In this document: positions 1-6,825 of the stretch, piece by piece
Layout: the number at the start of each line of letters is the position of its first letter
Position numbering within the stretch: the stretch's first letter is position 1
Origin: Anaeromassilibacillus stercoravium
GTDB taxonomy: Bacteria > Bacillota > Clostridia > Oscillospirales > Acutalibacteraceae
Direction of reading: 5' to 3'
DNA: 10,061 nucleotides
Assembly: GCA_019118845.1 (NCBI GenBank)
Contig: DWYE01000018.1
Location: 1-10,061 of the forward strand
Made by a program: the position numbers and the translations under genes
Notes under the pieces: model-generated
The model's input: only the letters and a program-made list of their open reading frames with translations
What the model was told of the DNA's origin: nothing
Databases searched by the model: none

Positions 1-39
1 AAGGAAGGCATTTGTATCTATTTCTAGGTTCTACACAAT

Positions 40-44
40 GGAGG
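40..44 (+). promoter_or_regulatory. Ribosome binding site of the small secreted protein gene
   Basis: GGAGG lies 7 bases before the ATG at 52 and fixes that start. No convincing -10/-35 pair is visible in bases 1-39, so the promoter may lie before the window. Confidence 0.8.
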
Positions 45-51
45 AATTGCT

Positions 52-618
52 ATGAAAAAGAGAAATATGTCTTGGGTTGCGCTTTTGTTGTCCTTTGTCT
101 TGTTCTTCGCCCCATTTCCAACGTCCTTTGCCGCGGTGGAGCCTTATGTGGAAAGCGACACCACCATGGACTTCACAAAGGCACAGGGTGATTACTATTG
201 GTTCAAATTCACTGTCCACGGCTCGCATGCAGACCCGCAGATCGCCGCAGGAAACGGGACTGTCCTCAAGACGGGAAATTGCAAGAAGCTGAAAAATGCC
301 GAAGGCGAGGATGAATACCGCTTCCAGGTATGGGCAATCGGAAAACCAGGCGAGGCATCTGCCATCTACACTACGCTCCCAGGGCAAGAACCCGTCAAGC
401 ACTGTGTCATCACCGTAGGCGATCCGTTACCATCCACAAGCAACCGGCAAACTGCCACAGAAACCTCTTCCACAAAGCAGGGGCGGACCATCTATGTGAC
501 TCGGACTGGGAAAAAGTATCACTATAACAACCACTGCAACGGCGGCACTTACTACGAATCGACCCTGGAGCAAGCGTTGGCCCGCGGCTTGGGTCCCTGC
601 AAAAAATGCGTTGGATGA
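52..618 (+). CDS. Small secreted protein with beta-rich domain and Ada-like Cys/His C-terminal tail
   Basis: A 188-residue protein of unknown function, very probably exported. Residues 1-27 form a typical signal peptide: KKR at the start, a hydrophobic core LLLSFVLFF, and a likely cleavage near SFA-A. Residues about 30-123 look like a compact beta-sandwich (alternating polar/hydrophobic pattern, GNGTVL, YTTLPGQ) with two cysteines, C77 and C118, that could form a disulfide. A Thr/Ser-rich linker (about 124-145) leads to a tail at about 147-188 with H157, H161, C162 and a final PCKKC (C183, C186), ending two residues later. The spacing and the 'TLEQALARGLGPCKKC' pattern resemble the Ada-type zinc-binding module found at the ends of other secreted Firmicutes proteins. 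That points to metal binding or structural stabilisation (inference). The gene stands alone, converges on the ABC operon, and is followed by a terminator. The existence and secretion of the protein are well supported; its role is unknown. Confidence 0.9.
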   Translation: MKKRNMSWVALLLSFVLFFAPFPTSFAAVEPYVESDTTMDFTKAQGDYYWFKFTVHGSHADPQIAAGNGTVLKTGNCKKLKNAEGEDEYRFQVWAIGKPGEASAIYTTLPGQEPVKHCVITVGDPLPSTSNRQTATETSSTKQGRTIYVTRTGKKYHYNNHCNGGTYYESTLEQALARGLGPCKKCVG

Positions 619-641
619 CCTCCTCCCTTTTTTGATACACA

Positions 642-679
642 AAGAAGCCCTCCGGTTTTGCGAGACCGGAGGGCTTCTT
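642..679. terminator. Hairpin terminator between convergent genes, possibly bidirectional
   Basis: Bases 642-656 and 665-679 are perfect reverse complements (15 bp, GC-rich core CCCTCCGG/CCGGAGGG) around an 8-base loop. The stem ends in TTCTT followed by GTCTTTT on the plus strand, and an A-rich/T-rich edge also occurs on the other side. It lies 23 bases after the secreted protein gene and 24 bases after the end of the minus-strand permease gene, so it can stop transcription arriving from both directions. The run of T is broken on both strands, so strength is uncertain. Confidence 0.85.
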
Positions 680-703
680 GTCTTTTGCCACCGTGCGGGA
701 TCG

Positions 704-1441
704 TTAACTCTGCAACCCCTTCAGAACCGTTTTCCGTTCCAGATGGACGGCCAGCGCAGCGAACCCTACTCCGACGGCCAGGTAGACGGCTTTTGCAATC
801 CATCCGGCGGCCGGTAAGGCAAACGCGGGATCCAATTGCTCCAATGTCAGCGGATATTTGGAGAAAAAGGTTGCTCCAAAGAGATCCCACTCCAACGGCA
901 ATGGCAGTAAGTTGGCCGCCAGTGCCACAGGCGCCAGCACAAGAAGCAGCGCCGGATGGAGTCGTCCCGCCATCATGCCGATCCCCAATACCAGAGCCAG
1001 CGCCGGCAGCAGGGAGATCAAAGCAGGAAGGAGCAAATCGTTTAAGGAAACGGCTGGGCCGAAAAGCACAAGCAAAAATATGGTTCCAAGCGTATACACA
1101 CCGAAAGCCAACAGCAGCCAGGCCGTTACAGCAGCCCCGCATTTCACCAAAAGATAGCTTCCCGCATCCACGGGGGTCGCCGCCGTCAAAATGTTCACCC
1201 GGCGGGCCTCCTTGGAGAATACGTTCCACAGAAAGAAGAGCAATGCCACGGATAAAAGAGGCAGCTCCTGCGCCAGGTAATATCCAAAACTCCATGCGGA
1301 AAACGGCGCCGTATGCGCTACGCCTTGGATGACTTCCCCGTTCAGCGTCTGCCAGCCAAAAAAGAGACAGATCACCAGCAGGCCCAGAAAAAACTTGTTG
1401 CATACGGCCCGCCGCAGTTCATACCGAAAGATCTTACGCAA
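704..1441 (-). CDS. ABC-2-type transporter permease, second (small) membrane subunit
   Basis: A 245-residue integral membrane protein. The cytoplasmic N-terminus (RKIFRYELRRAV) is typical of ABC-2 permeases. Six hydrophobic stretches follow at about 15-32, 51-76, 99-128, 134-157, 161-180 and 210-235, with a short basic tail (ERKTVLKGLQS). It is the last gene of the minus-strand operon and overlaps the preceding permease-peptidase gene by 8 bases. It very likely pairs with that protein and the upstream ATPase in one exporter, giving an unequal pair of membrane subunits. The start is a TTG at 1441, chosen because GAGGAGG lies 9 bases upstream inside the end of the preceding gene and the protein begins in the usual way for the family. 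Translational coupling is likely. No substrate can be read from the sequence. Confidence 0.85.
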   Translation of the reverse strand: MRKIFRYELRRAVCNKFFLGLLVICLFFGWQTLNGEVIQGVAHTAPFSAWSFGYYLAQELPLLSVALLFFLWNVFSKEARRVNILTAATPVDAGSYLLVKCGAAVTAWLLLAFGVYTLGTIFLLVLFGPAVSLNDLLLPALISLLPALALVLGIGMMAGRLHPALLLVLAPVALAANLLPLPLEWDLFGATFFSKYPLTLEQLDPAFALPAAGWIAKAVYLAVGVGFAALAVHLERKTVLKGLQS

Positions 1442-3647
1442 GGTCCAAATCCTCCTCTGTCAGAGCGCAAGCGCTCAGAAAATCTTGATATGTGAGATAC
1501 GGGTATGTGGGATCAAGCTCACGGGTGAAAAGTTTGGCGAGGATCGCATCCATCTCTTCCTCTCCGCCAACGAGCTGCTCTGCCTTCAGGATCTTCAGCG
1601 GCATCTCGCAGTAGCGCCGCACACTCGAAAGGCTGTTCACAATATCTGCACGGTACTGTTCCGGCAACCGCTCCAGATACTCTGGATGGCGGACATAAAA
1701 ATTTTGATAATAATCGTCCACCTGTTTTTGCCAAACATCCACATAGTTCTGTTTCGCATAGGCCTCGCCGTATTGCTCCTTCATCATCCGGTAAGTGGTG
1801 TAGACGGTCAACCCTTCTGCAGACCAGACATCTGTATAAGATTCCGAGGCAAAGATGTTTCCAAGCCCCCACCACTGGTGGACAATCTCGTGGGCCAACA
1901 CTTCACTTCCCCCAGCGCCTTTGAGAGGATCCTTCAACCCCTGTTCGTTGAAGCTTTCCTCCCCCATCACACTTGCACCAGCCGCGGCATAGCCGCCGCC
2001 GACATTGCAGATCTCGATCAATTTCATGGTGCCATCCCCATAAAATGAGAGCGGGCCGTAGTGTTCCGTGCAATAGTCAAACACTCGTTTCAAAACGCTG
2101 TCTACATTGCATTCCCGCATCACGCGCTCGTGTTTCGCGCTGTAATAAAACGCAACGTCGATTCCCGCGGCGTCAATGTGGTGTGATATGTAGTCCCCGG
2201 CATAGAGGATGACGCTTTGCCCGCTGTCAGTCAGCTTCCAGTGGACGGTGCCGTCCGGATTTTCGCCGGCCTGTTCGACCGTTCCCTCGGCAAAGAGCAC
2301 CGGGGTCATGCCCTTTGGCAGGTCGATCTCCGCTGTGTAGGGCGGCGGCTCCTGGGTCTCCCAGACGAAATCCTTTGGTAAAGGAGCAAAATTCTGGTTT
2401 GCCAGGTAGAGGTAGTCGCGGCTGATCTCCAAGCTCCCCTGGCTGAGTTCCTGAAGGTTCCACTCCTGCGGGAACCCACCGTAGGCAACCTCCAACTCGA
2501 TCTCCTCCTCCGCGGGCAAATCGACCTCCACCGTCTTGGTGTTTTGATCGTCGTCGTTGCAATCCCGGAAGGCCACCGAAGTCTGGTTCGCTGTGACCGA
2601 TGAAACCCTGTAACCCGGGTTCACATATAAGGAAATCGTCTGCGGTTTCCCGCTGGTGTTATGCAGGGAATAGAGCGCCGTGCCGTAAAAGCGGCCTGTG
2701 GAGAGATTGGGCCTTGCCTCCACATGGATCGCGTCAAAAAACACATACTCGTTATAGGCGATATTGTAGTAGGCATCCATGTCGATCTCCGCCTTGCTAT
2801 GGTCCAAGAACGGCTGATAGGTATAGACGACATAGCCGGAAAGCAGACATACCACAACCAACAATGGTAGATACACCTTGCGGACGTTCCTTGCAGCCGA
2901 TCCAAAAAGTCCTTTTCCATACCGCCGGACGCAGAGGAAGGAAACAGCGCAGAGTCCGCACAGAAGCAGCAGCCAGAACAGCCGGTTGTACAGTACGGAC
3001 TGTAAAAGCCGGGTGTTCCCGAAATCATCGGACATTGAATAGACCGGCGGGTTGATCCAGCGGAGCAGCCAGCTTTCGCTCCAAGCGGTCATACTGAGCA
3101 GAGCGAACGCGGCAAACAGCACCAATGTGAGATCCAGCCGCCGGGAAATCTGGTACGCCGACGCCGTAAAGAGGATCGCAAAGAGAGTAGAAGGCAGCAT
3201 GAAGGAGAGGTATACCGCCACATAAAGCCATCCCCGGAAGACCGATCCGGTCTGTAGCATTGTGAACGGCAGCCAAGCAACCAGTGTCACCGCCTGGGCC
3301 GTCAGCGCGGCGAGAGACAGCGCACCGATCCGGCAAAATCCCATGCAAAGCGGCGAAAGCATCGCATCGGTTAGAAGATCGACACGGGAGCGATGGCTGC
3401 GGCTGCATTCCAGCGCGGTTAACAGGGCGAATATGACAGCGCTACCGATCCCACCGGCTAACGCTGGATTCCCCAGGTATGCCCCTGTCAGGGAGACGGA
3501 GTATGCAGCTTCAGAAGAGGAGGCCAACGGCCTATAAAGCCAAAGGCCAGCCGCCGGGGACAATCCCGTGACCGCAATTGCCAACCAGGTCAACCGGTTT
3601 CGGAACAGCCGCCCAATTTCCACCCGGAAGAGGGACCAAGCTTTCAT
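1434..3647 (-). CDS. ABC-2 permease fused to an extracellular M1-like zinc metallopeptidase domain
   Basis: A 737-residue two-part protein. Residues 1 to about 280 carry roughly seven hydrophobic segments, the last at about 258-279, as in ABC-2 permeases. This topology would place the remainder outside the membrane. Residues about 280-480 look like a beta-rich N-terminal M1 domain, and about 480-737 an M1 (gluzincin) catalytic domain. The zinc motif HEIVH is at 586-590, and the third ligand is probably E611 in WSAEG, equivalent to WLNEG of M1 enzymes. Y679 in RRYCEMP fits the catalytic tyrosine position. Two oddities: the ligand spacing is HEXXH-X20-E rather than X18, and the GAMEN exopeptidase site is replaced by GGGYA (550-554). 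It may cleave or bind exported or extracellular peptides, but activity is unproven. The ATG at 3647 is preferred over an in-frame ATG at 3674 because it has GGGGAGGGGG 7 bases upstream and forms an ATGA overlap with the ATPase stop. Confidence 0.85.
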   Translation of the reverse strand: MKAWSLFRVEIGRLFRNRLTWLAIAVTGLSPAAGLWLYRPLASSSEAAYSVSLTGAYLGNPALAGGIGSAVIFALLTALECSRSHRSRVDLLTDAMLSPLCMGFCRIGALSLAALTAQAVTLVAWLPFTMLQTGSVFRGWLYVAVYLSFMLPSTLFAILFTASAYQISRRLDLTLVLFAAFALLSMTAWSESWLLRWINPPVYSMSDDFGNTRLLQSVLYNRLFWLLLLCGLCAVSFLCVRRYGKGLFGSAARNVRKVYLPLLVVVCLLSGYVVYTYQPFLDHSKAEIDMDAYYNIAYNEYVFFDAIHVEARPNLSTGRFYGTALYSLHNTSGKPQTISLYVNPGYRVSSVTANQTSVAFRDCNDDDQNTKTVEVDLPAEEEIELEVAYGGFPQEWNLQELSQGSLEISRDYLYLANQNFAPLPKDFVWETQEPPPYTAEIDLPKGMTPVLFAEGTVEQAGENPDGTVHWKLTDSGQSVILYAGDYISHHIDAAGIDVAFYYSAKHERVMRECNVDSVLKRVFDYCTEHYGPLSFYGDGTMKLIEICNVGGGYAAAGASVMGEESFNEQGLKDPLKGAGGSEVLAHEIVHQWWGLGNIFASESYTDVWSAEGLTVYTTYRMMKEQYGEAYAKQNYVDVWQKQVDDYYQNFYVRHPEYLERLPEQYRADIVNSLSSVRRYCEMPLKILKAEQLVGGEEEMDAILAKLFTRELDPTYPYLTYQDFLSACALTEEDLDLA
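1451..1458 (-). promoter_or_regulatory. Ribosome binding site supporting a TTG start
   Basis: On the minus strand AGAGGAGG ends 9 bases before the TTG at 1441. It lies within the last codons (Glu-Glu-Asp) of the upstream gene. There is no good ATG nearby, so this site decides the start of the small permease. Confidence 0.7.
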
Positions 3648-4510
3648 TGCAGCTCCCCCTCCCCGGTAATCCAATACAGATATGCGTCCTCCAGGGAGGG
3701 CTCAACCGGCTCGGCAAAAGGCGGCAATTCCGCCGCTACGCCCCGGCAAGCCACCCCTCTGGCTGTATTGACACGCGAGGTGATCTGTAAATGGCTGTCC
3801 GCCCGGCTCTCCTCACTCTCCAAAAACACCCCCACGTGTCCTTGCGCTGAAGCAATGAGCGCTTCCGGCGTCCCGGTGAAAAGAATCCTCCCCCGGTCAA
3901 TGACGATCAGCTGGTTGCACACCGATTGGACATCCTCGATGATATGGGTGGATAAGAGGACGATTTTGTCCTGTGCCGTCCGGGAGAAAAAGTTGCGAAA
4001 GTGAATGCGCTCTTCCGGATCCAGTCCCACCGTGGGCTCGTCCAGGATCAGGAATTCCGGCTCTCCCAAAAGGGCCTGTGCGATTCCAACCCGCTGGCGT
4101 TGTCCTCCGGAGAGCGTCCGGATGCGCGCCTTGCGCTTTTCCACAAGGTTTGCCGCTTCCATGGCCCTATCGATGGCAGCGCGGCTGTCCCGGATTCCCT
4201 TCAATGCCGCCATATAATCGAGAAACTGCCAAACCGTCAGTTCTTCGTACAGCCCAAAGGATTGAGGGAGGTAGCCCAGACGCGCCTTCAGCGCCTTTTC
4301 GCAGGCTTGCAGGGGTGTCCCGTCCACGGAAATAGTGCCGCTGGACGGCAGCAGTCCAGCCACCAGGAGCTTCATCAGCGTGGACTTTCCCGCGCCGTTT
4401 GGCCCTAGTAGGCCGATCAGATTGGGGCTTTCCAGCGTAAGATCCACATCCCGGAGGGCTTGTTTCCCTGTAGGATATGTCATGTTTAGTTGTTCAATAG
4501 CAATCCGCAT
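3644..4510 (-). CDS. ABC-2-type transporter ATP-binding protein
   Basis: A 288-residue ATPase that should sit on the cytoplasmic face and power the exporter formed with the two downstream permeases. Visible in order: Walker A GPNGAGKST (36-44), Q-loop region GYLPQSFGLYEELTV, signature LSGGQRQR, Walker B FLILDEPTVGLD, and H-loop LLSTHIIED. The C-terminal extension of about 80 residues ends in PSLEDAYLYWITG, a typical feature of ATPases paired with ABC-2 permeases. It overlaps the next gene by four bases (ATGA), which suggests coupled translation. The ATG at 4510 is preferred: AAAGGATGG lies just upstream, the protein begins MRIAIEQLNMTYP as in relatives, and it leaves a leader after the putative promoter. 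In-frame alternatives are an ATG at 4522 and a TTG at 4531. All catalytic motifs are intact. Confidence 0.93.
   Translation of the reverse strand: MRIAIEQLNMTYPTGKQALRDVDLTLESPNLIGLLGPNGAGKSTLMKLLVAGLLPSSGTISVDGTPLQACEKALKARLGYLPQSFGLYEELTVWQFLDYMAALKGIRDSRAAIDRAMEAANLVEKRKARIRTLSGGQRQRVGIAQALLGEPEFLILDEPTVGLDPEERIHFRNFFSRTAQDKIVLLSTHIIEDVQSVCNQLIVIDRGRILFTGTPEALIASAQGHVGVFLESEESRADSHLQITSRVNTARGVACRGVAAELPPFAEPVEPSLEDAYLYWITGEGELQ
3655..3664 (-). promoter_or_regulatory. Ribosome binding site that decides the permease-peptidase start
   Basis: GGGGAGGGGG on the minus strand ends 7 bases before the ATG at 3647. The alternative ATG at 3674 would place this site inside the coding sequence (MDYRGGGAA), giving a glycine-rich extension untypical of the family. 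Confidence 0.7.
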
Positions 4511-4546
4511 GAATGGTTCCATCCTTTCCAAAATTGGGATGCCTCT

Positions 4547-4594
4547 ATCATACGGAATCCATTTGGAGCCGCTGTGCAGTTTTTTTGTAGTTTT
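4547..4594 (-). promoter_or_regulatory. Putative promoter of the ABC-peptidase operon with an 11-bp-period direct repeat
   Basis: On the minus strand TATGAT (4552-4547) is a good -10 hexamer, about 37 bases before the ATPase ATG. No TTGACA-like -35 stands 16-18 bases upstream. Instead the copies AAAACTACA (4594-4586) and AAAACTGCA (4583-4575) repeat with a period of 11 bases, one helical turn. Tandem half-sites of this kind are bound by OmpR/PhoB-family regulators (family knowledge). Twenty-two bases separate the repeat from the -10. The A-rich composition could produce such a repeat by chance, so confidence is limited. Confidence 0.4.
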
Positions 4595-4825
4595 TATGGA
4601 GAAACAGACCCATTTTGAGATGATATGCCCCTAGCTCCATTTTGCAGGAAGTCCCGCTATTTTTTACAACATTTTCTATGAGGCCTCTTATCTTTTCATA
4701 GATATCTTCTATAGCATACTTTTCAAAAGTTTTGGGAATACAGCAATTCAAACAGGGGATATTGTTCCAATCCATGTTGGAACTCCATATAGCCCTGTAC
4801 GACATTAGGAAAAGAATCCTCCATT

Positions 4826-4841
4826 CTTACACTTTTGTAAG
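4826..4841. promoter_or_regulatory. BceR-type operator, perfect inverted repeat CTTACA-N4-TGTAAG
   Basis: CTTACA (4826-4831) and TGTAAG (4836-4841) are perfect reverse complements separated by CTTT. The core matches the TnACA-N4-TGTAA box known for BceR-like response regulators. It ends 28 bases before the -10 of the regulator gene, a position suited to an activator, and that promoter lacks a -35. A near copy lies before the MacB-like transporter genes (6811-6826). Likely ligand: the response regulator encoded immediately downstream, giving autoregulation (inference). Confidence 0.65.
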
Positions 4842-4869
4842 CTGGCCGCCCAAGACGGGAAAAGTGTGG

Positions 4870-4875
4870 TACAAT
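4870..4875 (+). promoter_or_regulatory. -10 element of the response regulator/kinase operon
   Basis: TACAAT is close to TATAAT and lies 31 bases before the GTG start, leaving room for a start site near 4882 and the GGGAGGG ribosome binding site at 4894-4900. The bases 17 upstream (around 4847-4852) do not resemble TTGACA, consistent with dependence on an activator at 4826-4841. Confidence 0.55.
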
Positions 4876-4906
4876 CGGAGGGGATTACAAAACGGGAGGG
4901 CTCGCT

Positions 4907-5599
4907 GTGAATCGATTGTTTCTTTTGGAAGACGATGACAGCCTGATCGATGGGCTACAATATGTATTGACAAAAAATGGGTACGAAGTGGAAGTCGCCA
5001 GATCAGTGGCACAAGCGCGGCTTCTCCTGGCGGAACGTCCACCATATGACCTTCTTCTGTTGGACGTGACCCTACCGGACGGAACAGGCTTCTCTGTGTG
5101 CGAACAGGTGCGCCGGACGGGCAGCGCCGTGCCAATCCTATTTTTGACCGCAGCCGATGAGGAAACCAGCGTCATCCGCGGCTTGGACTGCGGTGGGGAC
5201 GACTACTTGACAAAACCATTCAAACTTGGAGAATTATGTTCGCGTATTCGTGCCCTATTGCGACGCGCAGGAATGCCGCGACAGGAAGAAGCCCTATGCA
5301 GCGGCCCCCTCCGGATCGACCTATTGGGCAGCAAGGCAACGCTGGATGGCCATCCCCTGGAACTGACTGGAATGGAATACCGGCTACTTTGCGTCCTGGT
5401 GCGCAACGCCAACCGTATTGTCACCCGCGGCGCTCTACTGGATATGCTCTGGGACGGAAACGGAAACTTCGTGGACGACAATACCCTCTCGGTGTATATG
5501 CGGCGGCTGCGCGGAAAGGTCGAGCAGGACCCCTCCCATCCAGAGCACTTGTTGACTATCCGCGGCTTTGGATACCAGTGGAAGGAGGCGGGCGAATGA
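4907..5599 (+). CDS. OmpR-family response regulator, BceR-like output domain
   Basis: A 230-residue DNA-binding response regulator. The receiver domain (1 to about 118) has the acidic cluster E8-D9-D10, the phosphoacceptor D53 in LLLLDVTLPDG, T81 in LFLTA and K103 in YLTKPF, so it should be phosphorylatable. The winged-helix output domain (about 128-225) contains FVDDNTLSVYMRRLRGKVE, whose 'VDDNTL' stretch resembles BceR-type regulators, and the wing motif TIRGFGYQW. The start is GTG at 4907, with GGGAGGG 6 bases upstream, and the protein begins NRLFLLEDDD as expected. The stop overlaps the kinase start (ATGA), so the two are coupled and are almost certainly partners. It probably binds the two CTTAC-N6-GTAAG sites (4826-4841, 6811-6826), controlling itself and the transporter at 6894-9922 (inference). 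Control of the divergent operon is possible but not shown. Confidence 0.95.
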   Translation: MNRLFLLEDDDSLIDGLQYVLTKNGYEVEVARSVAQARLLLAERPPYDLLLLDVTLPDGTGFSVCEQVRRTGSAVPILFLTAADEETSVIRGLDCGGDDYLTKPFKLGELCSRIRALLRRAGMPRQEEALCSGPLRIDLLGSKATLDGHPLELTGMEYRLLCVLVRNANRIVTRGALLDMLWDGNGNFVDDNTLSVYMRRLRGKVEQDPSHPEHLLTIRGFGYQWKEAGE

Positions 5600-6825
5600 A
5601 CTTTTTACAAGAATCTGTTTTGCGCCGGTATTTCGCATTCTTACTCCTATTTTTAGCGTTGCTAACCGGATTCGGAATACTGTATGGGACGAACTGCATA
5701 CAGGCCGAAAAAAATCTGCTGCTTGCGCATGACCGCGCATTTGTCTCATCCCTCCTAGAGGAAGACATCCCTCCGGAGACGATTCTCCGCGCGCTCAAAC
5801 AAGCAAAGGAAACCGAACGGGGCGCCGCTTTGCTGCGGCAGAGCGGCTGGACGGAACGGACCTCCGCCCTTTTTTTGCCCCAAGTCCGGCAGGCGGCTGC
5901 CGTATCCATGGGGACCGCTGTGGGAGGGGTTCTTTTGCTGGCTCTGTTTCTGATGGGTGGCTCTCTCTTCTTTCTGACGCGGTTGGACCGCCTCTACCGG
6001 CGGGCGGGCGAGGCCGTGGAACGATTCTCCGGAGGCGATTTCACTCGCCGCCTGCCGCGCGGCCGAACCGGATCGTTCTCCCATCTGCTCGCCGCAGTGG
6101 ACGAACTGGCCGTGGCACTGCAATCCAAAAGCGAGGCAGAGCGCAAGGCCAAGGAATTTCTCAAGGACGCGCTCTCGGACATCTCCCACCAACTTAAAAC
6201 GCCTCTGGCAGCACTGGCAATGTACAATGAAATCATCCTGGAAGAGCCGGAAAACCGTACTACCGTTCAGGAATTTTCTCAAAAGGCAGCGCAAGCCCTC
6301 TCCCGAATGGAAGGGCTGATCGGCACTCTATTAAAGGTAATGCGCTTGGACGCGGGCAGCGTCCCCTTCGAAAGGGGGATTTACACGATGCAGGAGCTGG
6401 TGCTCCGATCAACAGAAGAACTCACAACACGTGCGCAGCGGGAGGGGAAACACATCTGCTTCGACGGCCCGCCGGAGGAACGGATCTTCTGCGACTTAGC
6501 CTGGACGAGCGAAGCGGTCGGCAATCTGGTAAAAAACGCGCTGGACCATACAGAGATGGGCGGCGAGGTTTGTCTATCATGGCAGCGTTCGCCCTTGACG
6601 CTCCGCCTGTCTGTGGAGGACAATGGGTCTGGCATCCCACCGGAAGAGCTCCCGCACATTTTTAAGCGTTTTTACCGCGGCAAATCTTCCCAGACAAAGC
6701 AAGGAGTGGGGCTGGGCCTGCCGTTAGCCAAGTCCATTGTAGAGGGACAGGACGGCGTTCTGACGGTTCAGAGCACACCCGGACGCGGAACAATCTTCAC
6801 GCTCTCCTTCCTTACCAAAACGTAA
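5596..6825 (+). CDS. Membrane-bound sensor histidine kinase
   Basis: A 409-residue kinase. A first membrane helix at about 10-32 and a second at about 104-128 bracket an extracellular loop of roughly 70 residues, too short for a PAS or Cache domain but far longer than the few residues of BceS-type intramembrane sensors. A HAMP-like segment follows (about 129-180, RLDRLYRRAGEAVERFSGGDF). The phosphoacceptor H198 lies in DISHQLKTPLAAL. The ATPase domain has the N box GNLVKNALDH (N310, N314), G1 box DNGSGIPPEE (D342), F box FKRFYRG and G2 box GVGLGLPLAKSI. All key residues are present. The start ATG at 5596 overlaps the regulator stop (ATGA) and has GGAGG just upstream. An in-frame opening to 5236 is ignored because it lies wholly inside the regulator gene. 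The stimulus is unknown; the transporter downstream suggests a peptide or envelope-active compound. Confidence 0.95.
   Translation: MNFLQESVLRRYFAFLLLFLALLTGFGILYGTNCIQAEKNLLLAHDRAFVSSLLEEDIPPETILRALKQAKETERGAALLRQSGWTERTSALFLPQVRQAAAVSMGTAVGGVLLLALFLMGGSLFFLTRLDRLYRRAGEAVERFSGGDFTRRLPRGRTGSFSHLLAAVDELAVALQSKSEAERKAKEFLKDALSDISHQLKTPLAALAMYNEIILEEPENRTTVQEFSQKAAQALSRMEGLIGTLLKVMRLDAGSVPFERGIYTMQELVLRSTEELTTRAQREGKHICFDGPPEERIFCDLAWTSEAVGNLVKNALDHTEMGGEVCLSWQRSPLTLRLSVEDNGSGIPPEELPHIFKRFYRGKSSQTKQGVGLGLPLAKSIVEGQDGVLTVQSTPGRGTIFTLSFLTKT

Larger units (their letters stand above)
4511..4906. other. AT-rich divergent intergenic control region
   Basis: This stretch of 396 bases separates the two divergently read operons and is visibly richer in A and T than the genes around it. 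It holds the putative leftward promoter (4547-4594), the rightward operator (4826-4841) and the rightward -10 (4870-4875). A short perfect palindrome ACTTTT-C-AAAAGT (4718-4730) is also present, without any clear link to a promoter. Bases about 4600-4820 otherwise show no gene I can defend. Confidence 0.7.

Noticed and set aside
658..1332. Plus-strand open frame of 224 codons opposite the small permease
   Set aside because: Arg/Pro/Ser-rich translation with no domain, antisense to a real gene, starting inside the terminator hairpin. It is a typical shadow in GC-rich coding DNA.
552..1403. Long open frame (283 codons) on the minus strand overlapping the small permease gene
   Set aside because: It is out of frame with the permease, which has clear membrane helices and coupling to its neighbour. 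The alternative frame is rich in Arg, Gly and Ser, reads through the terminator, and has no recognisable domain.
1329..2048. Plus-strand open frame of 239 codons opposite the permease-peptidase gene
   Set aside because: Antisense to the well-supported M1 domain, including its zinc motif region. It has no ribosome binding site or family resemblance that I can see.
4718..4730. Palindrome ACTTTT-C-AAAAGT considered as an operator
   Set aside because: It is short, built of A and T runs in an AT-rich stretch, unrelated to the other repeats, and not placed next to a -10 element.
4548..4805. Open frame of 85 codons on the minus strand in the divergent region (MSYRAIWSSNMDW...)
   Set aside because: It has a GGAGG 12 bases before its ATG, which is rather far. 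Its composition follows the AT-rich spacer, it runs over the putative leftward promoter, and I recognise no family. A conserved homologue would change this.
5236..5595. Upstream in-frame extension of the histidine kinase
   Set aside because: It lies entirely inside the response regulator gene in another frame. The ATG at 5596 has a ribosome binding site and begins with a normal membrane helix.
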